Shown here: positions 44,402 to 53,033 of the stretch, piece after piece | Layout of the letters: every line of letters begins with the position of its first letter | Numbering within the stretch: position 1 is the first letter of the stretch | NCBI RefSeq assembly: GCF_900102635.1 | Contig: NZ_FMZQ01000009.1 | Coordinates: 62,001-126,000, forward strand | Source of the DNA: Ectopseudomonas chengduensis | GTDB lineage: Bacteria > Pseudomonadota > Gammaproteobacteria > Pseudomonadales > Pseudomonadaceae | DNA length: 64,000 nucleotides | Direction: 5' to 3' | Program-made: the position numbers and the translations under genes | The notes under the pieces: generated by a model | Database searches by the model: none | What the model was told of the DNA's origin: nothing | Seen by the model: the letters and a program-made list of their open reading frames with translations, nothing else

Positions 44402-44556
44402 CGCTGGTGCGCATGGCGCACCCTACGGAGCGGCGAGTCGTACGTCGTCGCGTAGGGCGTACTCGCGAAACAGTACGCCGCAGGGGTGTCGCAAGCTCGC
44501 AGCCCAACCGGCGGACTGTTCGCTGGCGCTGCGAGCGGCCGGCGTTCCGGTCCGCC
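44402..44556. other. Intergenic region with inverted repeats between convergent genes
   Basis: GGCGTACT (44456-44463) and AGTACGCC (44472-44479) form an 8-bp stem. GCGCACCCTACGG near the left and CCGCCCTACGCG near the right edge recall the GTAGGGTGGG-type repeats at 36.7 kb. It may serve as a bidirectional stop. No ORF is supported. Confidence 0.45.
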
Positions 44557-45579
44557 CTACGCGTGGCTCTTGCACCAGAGCTTGAATAAGGGTTCTGCCA
44601 GGAACATCACCAGAAACAGCCGTAGCACCTGCAATGCAGTCACCAGCGCTACCGACAGCTGCAAGGCTTCGGCGGTCAGACACAGCTCGGTGATGCCGCC
44701 CGGCATCATGCCCAGCATCAGCGACAGGTGGTCTTCGCCGGCCAACCAACCAAGGGCTTCGCCGAGCACGGCAGCGGCGAGCATCGCCAGCAAGGTGAAG
44801 GCCAGCACGCGGGCGAGAAAACCCGGTGCACTGCGGAAGAAGGCGCGATCGAAGTGACAGCCCAGGGCGCAACCAATCAGCCACTGGCCGAGCTGGCCGA
44901 GGCCTGGCGGCAGGCCCAGATGCAGGTCGAAGCCGGCGCTGGCAACGGCGCAGACAGTCAGTGGGCCGAGCATCCAGGGGTTGGGTTGTTTGAGTCGGCC
45001 CCAGAGCATTGCTAGTAGAGCGCCAGCGGCGAGCAGGCCGATCAGCCAGGTCCAGTCCACCGGCGCGCGAGTCGGCGCGCTGACGGCGGGCAGGCCCCAG
45101 GTGAACAGCGCCGGAATCAGCAGCACCACCAGCAGCAGACGCAGGCTGTGCGCCGCTGCCACTCTTGCGGGTTGGGCATCGTGACGCAGGGCCAGGTTGA
45201 CCATCTCGCTGGCGCCGCCAGGCATGCTGGCGAAGAAGGCAGTGGCGCGGTCGACGCCAGCACGGCGCAGGATGGCAATGCCGATCAGGCTCAGCAGCAG
45301 CGTGCCGAAGGCGCCCATCACGATCACGGGCAAGTGGCTGAGCACCTGTTCCAGCACGTCGCTGGTGAAGTGCAGGCCGATGCCGCTGGCGACCAACCAT
45401 TGGCCGGCCTTGCGCCCGCCCGGCAGTTCACTGAAGGCGCGATTGGCCAGGCAGCGCACAACGATTACCGCCAACAACGAGCCGACCATCCACGGCAAAG
45501 GCCAGCCGGCGAGGCTGGCCAGGTAACCGCCGACCACTCCGGCCAGCGGCGTTACCCAAAGATCACGCGGCAGTGGCAT
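44557..45579 (-). CDS. AbrB-family membrane protein (ammonia-monooxygenase-like)
   Basis: 340 residues with ~10 hydrophobic helices in two repeated halves (PLAGVVGGYLASLAGWPLPWMVGSLLAV and LMLGMMPGGITELCLTAEAL / FASMPGGASEMVNLAL). The repeated MPGG motif identifies the AbrB/COG3180 membrane family, unrelated to the AbrB DNA-binding protein. Function is unproven; other members have been linked to solute or ammonia traits. Its start overlaps the tctA stop by 17 bp, so it is the last gene of the tct operon. Confidence 0.85.
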   Translation of the reverse strand: MPLPRDLWVTPLAGVVGGYLASLAGWPLPWMVGSLLAVIVVRCLANRAFSELPGGRKAGQWLVASGIGLHFTSDVLEQVLSHLPVIVMGAFGTLLLSLIGIAILRRAGVDRATAFFASMPGGASEMVNLALRHDAQPARVAAAHSLRLLLVVLLIPALFTWGLPAVSAPTRAPVDWTWLIGLLAAGALLAMLWGRLKQPNPWMLGPLTVCAVASAGFDLHLGLPPGLGQLGQWLIGCALGCHFDRAFFRSAPGFLARVLAFTLLAMLAAAVLGEALGWLAGEDHLSLMLGMMPGGITELCLTAEALQLSVALVTALQVLRLFLVMFLAEPLFKLWCKSHA

Positions 45580-47083
45580 CAGCCCCAGCCTTGATCTGCT
45601 TGCGTCGACGCATCCAGCGGATGCCCGGCAGGGCCAGCATCAGTACAACAAGCGCCCACAGTACCAGAGTGATCGGGCTGCCCCAGAGGATGCCCAGCTC
45701 ACCAGCGGAGATCGACAGGGCGCGACGCAGGTTGTCCTCCATCATTTCGCCCAGCACGAAGCCGAGGATCACCGCCGAGAGCGGGAAGTCCAGCTTGCGC
45801 AGGATATAGCCGAACACACCGAGGCCGATCATCAGCACCAGGTCGAAGGTGGTGCTGTGCACTGCGTACACGCCGACCATGCTGATCACGGTGATGGCGG
45901 GCACCAGCACCCAGTTCGGCACGCTGAGCATGCGTGAGAACAGGCCGACCAGCGGGATGTTCATCACCAGCAGGATGACGTTACCGATGAACAGCGAGGC
46001 GATCAGGCCCCAGACCACATCTGGCTGCTGTTCGAACAACAGTGGGCCAGGGGTGATGTTGTACAGCGTCAGTGCGCCGATCATCACCGCGGTGGTGCCC
46101 GAGCCGGGTACACCGAGTGTCAGCATCGGGATCAGCGAACCGCAGGCCGAAGCGTTGTTGGCCGACTCGGGAGCCGCAACGCCGCGCAGGTCACCGTCGC
46201 CGAACTTGCCGCTTTCACCGGCCAGGCGTTTTTCGGTCATGTAGGTCATGGCGCTGGCGATGGTTGCACCGGCACCAGGCAGTACGCCAATCACGAAACC
46301 GGCAAGCGAGCTGCGAATCATGGTCCAGAAGGTGAAGCAGTATTCCTTGAAGTTGAACAGCACGCGGCCGCTGGCTTTCACGGCTTTCTGGCCGTTGTGG
46401 GTGTTTTCCAGCATCAGCAGAATTTCGCTGACACTGAAGAAGCCGATGACCACGATGACGAACTGGATGCCGTCGGACAGGCTGACGCTGTCGAAGGTGA
46501 AGCGGTATACCCCCGTAGTGGAGTCCACCCCGACCGTGGCCAGGGCCAGGCCGATCAGGGCCGAGAGCAGGGTCTTGACCGGCTTGTCGCCGACCATGCC
46601 ACCGAGGCAGGCAATGGCGAAGATCATCAGCACGAAGTACTCGGCCGGACCGAAGGCCACTGCCCATTTCGCCAGGAGCGGCGCGAACAGCACCACGCCG
46701 CAGGTGGCGATCATGCTGCCGGTGAAGGAGCTGACCGCCGACAACGACAGGGCGATACCCGCTTTGCCCTGACGTGCCAGCGGGTAGCCGTCGAGTGTGG
46801 TCATCACGGCAGCGGCATCGCCAGGCACGTTGAGCAGAATGGCGGAGATACGTCCGCCGTATTCGCAGCCCAGGTAGACGGCGGCGAGCAGAATCAGTGC
46901 GGTTTCCGGCGGCAGGCCAAGGGCGAAGGCCAGTGGCAGCAGCAGGGCTACGCCGTTGATCGGGCCCAGGCCTGGCAACAGGCCGACGATGGTGCCGACG
47001 AAGGCACCGAACAATGCAACCAGCAGGTTGGTCGGCCGGGTGGCGACGTCAAAGCCCTGCATCAGAAAATGTAATGTTTCCAT
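45563..47083 (-). CDS. tctA: Tricarboxylate transporter large membrane subunit TctA
   Basis: 506 residues, ~12 helices. The N-terminal GLLPGLGPINGVALLLPL and central GVLPGAGATIASAMTYMTEK are the two TctA signatures (GxLPGxG). With TctB it forms the inner-membrane part of a tripartite tricarboxylate transporter (TTT), driven by an ion gradient. Order in the operon: opdH, tctC, tctB, tctA, AbrB gene. One base separates the tctB stop from this start. Confidence 0.95.
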   Translation of the reverse strand: METLHFLMQGFDVATRPTNLLVALFGAFVGTIVGLLPGLGPINGVALLLPLAFALGLPPETALILLAAVYLGCEYGGRISAILLNVPGDAAAVMTTLDGYPLARQGKAGIALSLSAVSSFTGSMIATCGVVLFAPLLAKWAVAFGPAEYFVLMIFAIACLGGMVGDKPVKTLLSALIGLALATVGVDSTTGVYRFTFDSVSLSDGIQFVIVVIGFFSVSEILLMLENTHNGQKAVKASGRVLFNFKEYCFTFWTMIRSSLAGFVIGVLPGAGATIASAMTYMTEKRLAGESGKFGDGDLRGVAAPESANNASACGSLIPMLTLGVPGSGTTAVMIGALTLYNITPGPLLFEQQPDVVWGLIASLFIGNVILLVMNIPLVGLFSRMLSVPNWVLVPAITVISMVGVYAVHSTTFDLVLMIGLGVFGYILRKLDFPLSAVILGFVLGEMMEDNLRRALSISAGELGILWGSPITLVLWALVVLMLALPGIRWMRRRKQIKAGADATAA

Positions 47084-47084
47084 C

Positions 47085-47528
47085 TCAGCTCTCCACCAAC
47101 GCTTCGAACACGCCCAGTGGCAGCGGAACGTCTAGCGCATAATCGAACAAGGCATACAGCAGCACGCCCATCAGGACGCCGCTAATCAGGCACGGCAGCA
47201 CACGACCCGTAAACAGCAGGCCCAGCACGAAAACCGCCACAGCCGTGCTCAGAACGAAACCCAGGGGCTCGAACAGCAGGGCGTAGGCCAGCAGGGTGAG
47301 AATGCACAGGCCGCTGCGCAGCACGGCATGGCGGCTGAGCGTCTCGGTGTCCGCACCGGGTTTGAACACCAGCCAGGCAGCGCCAGCACCCATTAGCGCC
47401 AGCAGCAGCAGCGGGTAGGCGCGCGGGCCAACCGGGTCATAGGCGAAGGGAGCCTGGAAGCCCCAGGCGATAACGGCGAGACAGGCGCACAACAGCAGCC
47501 AGATCGCAGCGAACAGGCGAACGTACAT
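47085..47528 (-). CDS. tctB: Tricarboxylate transporter small membrane subunit TctB
   Basis: 147 residues with four hydrophobic helices, including PVGPRAYPLLLLALMGAGAAW, the PRxxP region typical of TctB. Essential small partner of TctA. Lies 91 bp after tctC, with a strong hairpin in between, and overlaps nothing. Confidence 0.92.
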   Translation of the reverse strand: MYVRLFAAIWLLLCACLAVIAWGFQAPFAYDPVGPRAYPLLLLALMGAGAAWLVFKPGADTETLSRHAVLRSGLCILTLLAYALLFEPLGFVLSTAVAVFVLGLLFTGRVLPCLISGVLMGVLLYALFDYALDVPLPLGVFEALVES

Positions 47529-47579
47529 AGCAATGGTCTCTTGCGTAGGGACAGGATCGAACGGCGGTGCAGTTCAATG

Positions 47580-47611
47580 GCGGGTTCGGTATCGGGCGAC
47601 GCCGAACCCGC
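47580..47611 (-). other. Intercistronic hairpin between tctC and tctB
   Basis: GCGGGTTCGG and CCGAACCCGC form a perfect 10-bp stem with a 12-nt loop. No U-run follows on the minus strand. Its place after the binding-protein gene fits an mRNA-stabilising or attenuating structure that keeps TctC more abundant than TctAB. Confidence 0.65.
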
Positions 47612-47619
47612 TGATGCAT

Positions 47620-48600
47620 TTATTCCTGCATCAGGCCGAATTCACTGGCCAGGGTCTTGTACTCAGCGACCTGCTTGAACACCAGGGCCTTGAGTTCATC
47701 ACCGGTCACCGACAGCGGCAGCAGGTCACGCTGTTCGCGCAGCTTGGCGAACTCTTCGCTGGCCAGCAGGGTATCGAACTGCTGTTTCCACCAGTCGAAC
47801 TGCTCGTCGCTGACTTCCGGGCCCATGTAGAAGCCGCGGATCACCGGCCAGGTGATGTCGTAACCCTGCTCTTTGGCGGTCGGGATTTCGGCCAGCTTGC
47901 CTGGCAGACGCTCATCGGAGAGCACCGCGAGGATGCGCACTTTTTTCGCTTCCAGCTGCGGAGTGACTTCGCCCAGGCCGCTGCTGGTGACCTGCACATG
48001 GCCGCCAAGCATGGCGGTGAGGGTTTCACCACCGCCTTCGAAGGCGACATAACGCAGGTTTTTCGGGTCGATCCCGGCCAGGCGGGCGATCAGCGCGGTC
48101 TGCATCCAGTCCTGCCCACCGATGGTAGCGCCGGCGCCGAAGACGATGCTGGACGGATCCTTTTTCAGAGCCTGGACCAGGTCATCGAGGTTCTTGTAGG
48201 GCGAGTCGTCGCGTACGGTGATTGCGCCGTAGTCGGTACCGACTGCGGCCAGCCAGCGTACGGCGTTCTCGTCATAACGACCGAATTTGCCCTGGGCCAG
48301 GTTCAGCAAGGAACCGCTGGAGAAGGCGGTGATGGTGCCAGGATCCTTGGCGCGCTGGGCGACCACGGCGTTATAGGCTACGGCACCGACGCCGCCCGGC
48401 ATGTAGGTGACTCGCATCGGCGCCTTGAGCAGACCTTCATCCTTGAGGCCGCTCTGGGCCAGCTTGCAGGTCAGGTCGAAACCACCACCGGGCTTGGCCG
48501 GGGCGATGCATTCGGGGCGCTTGGGTTCGGCAGCCAGCAACTGACTGGCAAAGGCCAGGCAGGCAGTCGCCAGTGCGGCGCGGGTCAGGACAGATTTCAT
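47620..48600 (-). CDS. tctC: Tricarboxylate-binding periplasmic protein TctC
   Basis: 326 residues from the ATG at 48600, where the signal peptide MKSVLTRAALATACLAFASQLLAA begins; the longer frame runs into the opdH region. It is a Bug/TctC-type solute-binding protein: RPECIAPAKPGGGFDLTCKLAQ carries the ligand loop, and IVFGAGATIGGQDWMQTAL and VTYMPGGVGAVAYN are family segments. It delivers citrate or a similar tricarboxylate to TctAB. Confidence 0.95.
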   Translation of the reverse strand: MKSVLTRAALATACLAFASQLLAAEPKRPECIAPAKPGGGFDLTCKLAQSGLKDEGLLKAPMRVTYMPGGVGAVAYNAVVAQRAKDPGTITAFSSGSLLNLAQGKFGRYDENAVRWLAAVGTDYGAITVRDDSPYKNLDDLVQALKKDPSSIVFGAGATIGGQDWMQTALIARLAGIDPKNLRYVAFEGGGETLTAMLGGHVQVTSSGLGEVTPQLEAKKVRILAVLSDERLPGKLAEIPTAKEQGYDITWPVIRGFYMGPEVSDEQFDWWKQQFDTLLASEEFAKLREQRDLLPLSVTGDELKALVFKQVAEYKTLASEFGLMQE

Positions 48601-48629
48601 GAGTGATTCCTCGCGAGTCTTGTTGTTGT

Positions 48630-49898
48630 TTACCAGATCGGCAGGGTGTAGCCGACGATGACACGGTTCTCGTCCGCGTCGCGGGCGAAGTCGGAGCGGA
48701 AACTGGCGTTGCGCACACGCACGTAGAGGTCCTTGAGTGGGCCGGCCTGCACCACGTACTTGAGCTCGATGTCGCGTTCCCATTCGCCGCCACGCTCGTC
48801 GGAGCCGGCAACACGAGCGTCATCGCCACGGATGTAGCGGGTCATGAAGGTCAGGCCGGGAACCCCGATGCTGGCGAAGTTGTAATCGTAGCGGGCCTGC
48901 CAGGAACGTTCGTCGGCGTTGGCGAAGTCATTGATCTGCACGAAGTTGACCAAAAACGGATCGCTGCCATCGATGTAGGCAAAGCCGGTGTCGCCGCTCA
49001 TGTCCTGGAAGCCCAGGCCGAACTTGTGGCTACCCAGGCCGTAGCTGACCATGGCGTTGAAGGCCTGGTTGTCGACCTTACCGGCGTTGGCCGCGCCGCT
49101 GTCACGACTGACGATATAACGCACGTCGCTGCTCAGGGTGCCCGCACCGATCTTGTGGCTGCTCAGCAGACCGAAGAAATGCTGGCGATAGATGTCATCC
49201 AGATCGGCAAAGTAGTAACGGCCGGTGAAACCGGGAGCGAACTTGTAGTCGACGCCGGCCAGGTCCAGGTGGTCGGCTTCGACGCCGGAGGCGAAGCGGC
49301 GGTTCTTGGCGTTGAGCACCATCTCTTCGGAGTTGGTCGAAGCGCGGTCGATGACCTTGTCCAGGCGGCCACCGGTGAAGGTCAGGCCTTCCAGTTCGGA
49401 GGAGGTCAGCAGGCCGCCCTCGAACACCTGCGGCAGCAGGCGGCTGTCACTGGCCTTGACCACCGGCAGCTCCGGCACGTGCGAGCCGTAGCGCAGTTCG
49501 GTGGCAGAGACCTTGACCTTGCCGGTCAGACCCAGGCGGCTGAATTCGTCGGCGGAGCGATCATCATCATGTACGGGCAGCAGGTCGGTGCCGGTGCGGC
49601 CGCGACCGGAGTCGAGCTTGAGGCCGAGCAGGCCCATGGCGTCGACACCGAAACCGACGGTGCCTTCGGTGAAGCCGGACTGCAGATCGAGGCGAAAGCC
49701 CTGACCCCATTCCTCTCGCTTGTTCTGACCCGGATCTTCGCGGAAGTCGCGATTGAAATAGATGTTGGTAGCGGTGAGGCTGGCGCTGCTGTCTTCGATG
49801 AAGGCGGCGTTGGCGAGGGGGGCAGCGCCGGTAGCGGCGATGGCCAGGCAGAGCAGGCGGACAGGCGGCAGGGCCTGGCGTGAGGCTGCGAGCATCAT
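48630..49898 (-). CDS. opdH: OprD-family tricarboxylate porin OpdH
   Basis: 422 residues. A signal peptide (VRLLCLAIAATGAAPLANA) is followed by an 18-strand-type outer-membrane barrel of the OprD family: FIEDSSASLTATNIYFNRDFRED opens the mature part and the C-terminus ends in aromatic IW after RNASFRSDFARDADENRVIVGYTLPIW. From memory, the P. aeruginosa OpdH gene sits in the same order and the porin transports cis-aconitate. Two adjacent ATGs (49898 and 49895) are possible; GGAG fits the first at 5 nt and the second at 8. Confidence 0.92.
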   Translation of the reverse strand: MMLAASRQALPPVRLLCLAIAATGAAPLANAAFIEDSSASLTATNIYFNRDFREDPGQNKREEWGQGFRLDLQSGFTEGTVGFGVDAMGLLGLKLDSGRGRTGTDLLPVHDDDRSADEFSRLGLTGKVKVSATELRYGSHVPELPVVKASDSRLLPQVFEGGLLTSSELEGLTFTGGRLDKVIDRASTNSEEMVLNAKNRRFASGVEADHLDLAGVDYKFAPGFTGRYYFADLDDIYRQHFFGLLSSHKIGAGTLSSDVRYIVSRDSGAANAGKVDNQAFNAMVSYGLGSHKFGLGFQDMSGDTGFAYIDGSDPFLVNFVQINDFANADERSWQARYDYNFASIGVPGLTFMTRYIRGDDARVAGSDERGGEWERDIELKYVVQAGPLKDLYVRVRNASFRSDFARDADENRVIVGYTLPIW

Positions 49899-49925
49899 GT
49901 GGTCTCCGTTTTTGTTCTTGTCGCC

Positions 49926-50066
49926 ACCTGGCACCACTGCCAGGTCGCTTGAGCAGGTGGATCGAGCCACCTTGAAACGATGCTATGAGGACAAGCTTTC
50001 ACTAGGCTTTCATGAACGAAAGATTTTCATGATGGTGTGTTGTTGCGTCATGGCGGGTGACGCAAG
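49926..50066. promoter_or_regulatory. opdH/tctD divergent control region with palindromes and direct repeats
   Basis: ACCTGGCA CCAC TGCCAGGT (49926-49945) and TTGCGTCA TGGCGGG TGACGCAA (50044-50066) are perfect inverted repeats. Between them, TTTCACTA (49997), TTTCATGA (50008) and TTTCATGA (50025) are same-strand copies 11 and 17 bp apart. OmpR-type regulators such as TctD bind direct repeats at about 10-11 bp, so these are candidate TctD sites. Confidence 0.5.
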
Positions 50067-50164
50067 GCAGCAAATCAGATGCTGCTTTGGCATTTGAGCA
50101 ATTCACAGCGGCCGTGGCGGCGCTAAACTGCGCGCCTTTAACGATGCTGCAGCTGGAGGTGGCG

Positions 50165-50836
50165 GTGCGGATTCTGCTGGTCGAAGACCATCCGCAATTG
50201 GCGGAAAGCGTGGCCCAGGCGCTCAAAGGTGCAGGCTGGACGGTGGACGTGCTGCACGATGGCGTGGCTGCTGACCTTGCGCTGTGCAGCGAAGAGTATG
50301 CGTTGGCGATTCTCGATATCGGTTTGCCTCGTCTGGACGGCTTTGCCGTGTTGGCGCGCCTGCGTGACCGCGGTCAGACCCTGCCGGTGCTGATGCTGAC
50401 TGCGCGTGGCGAGGTCAAGGATCGTGTGCACGGCCTCAATCTGGGTGCCGATGACTACCTGGCAAAACCCTTCGAACTGACCGAACTGGAGGCTCGGGTC
50501 AAGGCGCTGCTGCGGCGCAGCGTACTCGGCGGCGAACAGTTGCAGCGCTGCGGCGACCTGGTCTACGACCTTGGTGCGCGTCGTTTCAGTCTCAATGGCG
50601 AAGCGCTCAGCCTGACTGCCCGTGAGCAGGCGGTGCTGGAGGCGATGATCGCCAGGCTGGGCAGGGTGATGAGCAAGGAGCAACTGGCGGCGCAGGTGTT
50701 CGGTCTGGACGAGGACGCCAGCCCGGATGCCATCGAAATCTACATTCACCGCCTACGCAAGAAGCTCGAGGGCAGCGCCGTACGCATCGTCACCTTCCGT
50801 GGTCTTGGCTACTTGCTGGAAGCGGTCGAGGCATGA
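50165..50836 (+). CDS. tctD: Response regulator TctD (OmpR type)
   Basis: 223 residues from the GTG at 50165, preceded by GGAGG 5 nt away and giving the conserved N-terminus MRILLVEDH; an ATG at 50144 would add seven residues. The phosphoacceptor is Asp51 (LDIGLPRLDG), with Lys101 in LAKPF. The C-terminal winged helix is ~125-220 (DAIEIYIHRLRKKLEG, RGLGYLLE). It controls tricarboxylate uptake from its place divergent to opdH. The last 4 bp overlap tctE. Confidence 0.95.
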   Translation: MRILLVEDHPQLAESVAQALKGAGWTVDVLHDGVAADLALCSEEYALAILDIGLPRLDGFAVLARLRDRGQTLPVLMLTARGEVKDRVHGLNLGADDYLAKPFELTELEARVKALLRRSVLGGEQLQRCGDLVYDLGARRFSLNGEALSLTAREQAVLEAMIARLGRVMSKEQLAAQVFGLDEDASPDAIEIYIHRLRKKLEGSAVRIVTFRGLGYLLEAVEA

Positions 50837-52230
50837 GTCGTGGCGTCAGTCTGCGCGGGCGTCTGCTGCGGCGCCTGGCGCTGCTACTGTCGCTGATCCT
50901 GCTGCTGAGCAGTTTCAGTGCCTACTGGAGTGCGCGCCGTGCAGCCGATACCGCCTATGACCGCACGCTGCTGGCATCGGCACGCGCGGTGGCCGATGGT
51001 CTGTATGCCGAGGACGGCCGGTTGCGCGCCAATATTCCCTATGTCGCGCTCGATACCTTTGCCTACGACAGCGCCGGACGCATCTACTACCAGGTGCTCG
51101 ACCTGCAGGGTAATCAGGTTTCCGGTTATGAGGACCTGCCGCCAGCTCCGCCGGGCACGCCGCGTACTGACGATTATCCGGCGTTGGCGCACTTCTACGA
51201 CGCCGAGTACCGCAACCAGGGTGTGCGTGTGGTCAGCCTGCTGCAGCCAGTCAGCGAACCGCAGCTTAATGGCATCGCTGAAATCCGTGTGGCGGAGACA
51301 CAGGGCGCGCGCGAGCGCATGGCTCGTGAGCTGCTGATCGGCACCCTGTGGCGTATGGGCTTGCTCTCGTTCAGCGCGCTGCTGCTGGTGTGGTTGGCCG
51401 TGAATCTGGCCTTGCGGCCGCTGGAGGCGCTGCGCAGGGAGGTGGCAGAGAGGGCCAGCGACGACCTGCAGCCGCTGCCGGATAGCGGTCTGCCGCGCGA
51501 GGTGCTGCCGCTGGTGGAGGCATTGAACCAGTTCAACGAGCGCTTGCGCGGTCTGTTCGAGCGGCAGTCGCAGTTCATCGCCGATGCCGCCCACGAGTTG
51601 CGCACGCCGCTGGCGGCACTGAAAGCGCGTATCACCCTGGGCTTGCGTGCCGAACAGCCCGAGGAGTGGCGCAGCACGCTGGAGCAGGTGGCGCAGCAAG
51701 GTGATCGTCTGACTTCGCTGGCTAATCAACTGCTGTCCCTGGCGCGTATCGAGAGTGGTGCGCGAGCCATTACCGAAGGCGGCGCGCAGCGTATCGACCT
51801 CGGCCAGCTGGCGCGTGAACTGGCTCTGGCCATGGCGCCACTGGCTCACGCCCGTGGCGTCGCGCTGGCGCTGGAGGCCGACCAGCCGGTGTGGATCGAT
51901 GGCGAGCCGACGTTGCTCAACGAGTTGCTGAATAACCTGCTGGATAACGCATTGGCGCATACACCAGCCGGTGGCAACCTGATCATCCGCGCACTGGCGC
52001 CGTCGGTGCTTGAAGTCGAAGATGACGGCCCGGGTATTCCCGAGGCCGAGCATGAGAAGGTTTTCGAGCGTTTCTACCGACGCAGCAGCCTGGGTAATGG
52101 TGCAGGCCTTGGTTTGGCCATCGTCGGCGAGATCTGTCGCGCCCATCAGGCTCGAATAAGCCTGCATCAGGTGCAGCCGCATGGCCTGCGGGTGCGTGTC
52201 GAGTTTCCGCTGTCAGTGGCTGAGGCTTAA
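50833..52230 (+). CDS. tctE: Sensor histidine kinase TctE
   Basis: 465 residues. Helices at ~14-32 and ~172-192 bound a periplasmic sensor region with the family sequence YDRTLLASARAVADGLYAEDGRL. HAMP-like linker, then the phosphoacceptor His254 in AAHELRTPLAAL, and the ATPase domain (NELLNNLLDNALAHTP; EDDGPGIPE; GLGLAIVGEI). It phosphorylates TctD in response to tricarboxylates. The gene ends 18 bp inside the convergent binding-protein gene. Confidence 0.95.
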   Translation: MSRGVSLRGRLLRRLALLLSLILLLSSFSAYWSARRAADTAYDRTLLASARAVADGLYAEDGRLRANIPYVALDTFAYDSAGRIYYQVLDLQGNQVSGYEDLPPAPPGTPRTDDYPALAHFYDAEYRNQGVRVVSLLQPVSEPQLNGIAEIRVAETQGARERMARELLIGTLWRMGLLSFSALLLVWLAVNLALRPLEALRREVAERASDDLQPLPDSGLPREVLPLVEALNQFNERLRGLFERQSQFIADAAHELRTPLAALKARITLGLRAEQPEEWRSTLEQVAQQGDRLTSLANQLLSLARIESGARAITEGGAQRIDLGQLARELALAMAPLAHARGVALALEADQPVWIDGEPTLLNELLNNLLDNALAHTPAGGNLIIRALAPSVLEVEDDGPGIPEAEHEKVFERFYRRSSLGNGAGLGLAIVGEICRAHQARISLHQVQPHGLRVRVEFPLSVAEA

Positions 52231-52968
52231 CGGCTGCTGAATCTCCAGCAGGTACTGGGAAACCTTGCCACTGTCGCGCAATTGATTCAGACCACGATTG
52301 AAGCGCTGCATCAGCTCGGCATTGCCCGGCACCTCGCGCGATAGCAGCAGATGCAGGCTGTCGCTGCGCAGCGGCTTGCGATGAAAGCTCAGGCGCTGGC
52401 GTTCGGCAGCGCTGAATTTCTGATAGAGCAGGTCGAAGCCCACCACCTTGTCCATGGGAAACACATCGATGCGCCCGGCTAGCAACTGGCGCAGGCCCTG
52501 TTCATCACCGGTCAGGCGCACCACCTCGAGTTCACCGGCGGCTTCGGCGCGTTGAAAGGCTTCGCCGTAGTCATAGCCACGAGTACCGGCAATGCGCAGG
52601 CCGCGCAGATCCGTGACATCGTTCCAGTCAAACGCGTGGGGCTTGCGATAAAACAGGTAGTAGCCGCTTTCGACCACCGGCTCGCTGATGTGAAAGTGCC
52701 GTTCACGTTCGGGGCTGTGAAACCAGACGGCGCTGCCGTCGCGCACGCCTTGTTCGGCCATTTTCAGCGAGCGCGCCCAGGGGTGAAATTCCCACTGCAC
52801 GTCGATGCCCTGAAGTGCGAACGCCTCGGCGACGATGCGTGACGCTACGCCATGGTGGGGCAGGGTTTCACCGAGATAGGGCGGCCATTCGCCGTTGGTC
52901 AGACGTACCTGCTCGGCAGCCTGGGCACTGCCGAGCAACAGGACGAGCAGGACGAATGCGTAACGCAT
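52213..52968 (-). CDS. Periplasmic amino-acid-type solute-binding protein
   Basis: 251 residues. The signal peptide is MRYAFVLLVLLLGSAQA. The mature protein follows the SBP_bac_3 pattern: RLTNGEWPPYLGETLPHHGVASRIVAEAF, the specificity loop, and GTRGYDYGEAFQRAEAAGELEVV. No transporter membrane genes adjoin, so it may act as a sensor or with a transporter encoded elsewhere. Its 3' end overlaps tctE tail to tail by 18 bp. Confidence 0.88.
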   Translation of the reverse strand: MRYAFVLLVLLLGSAQAAEQVRLTNGEWPPYLGETLPHHGVASRIVAEAFALQGIDVQWEFHPWARSLKMAEQGVRDGSAVWFHSPERERHFHISEPVVESGYYLFYRKPHAFDWNDVTDLRGLRIAGTRGYDYGEAFQRAEAAGELEVVRLTGDEQGLRQLLAGRIDVFPMDKVVGFDLLYQKFSAAERQRLSFHRKPLRSDSLHLLLSREVPGNAELMQRFNRGLNQLRDSGKVSQYLLEIQQPLSLSH

Positions 52969-53033
52969 GGCTCTACTTCCTCAAGCGAATCGTTCGAGTG
53001 TAGAGGCGTTATGCCATCCATGGCGAGATGCTT

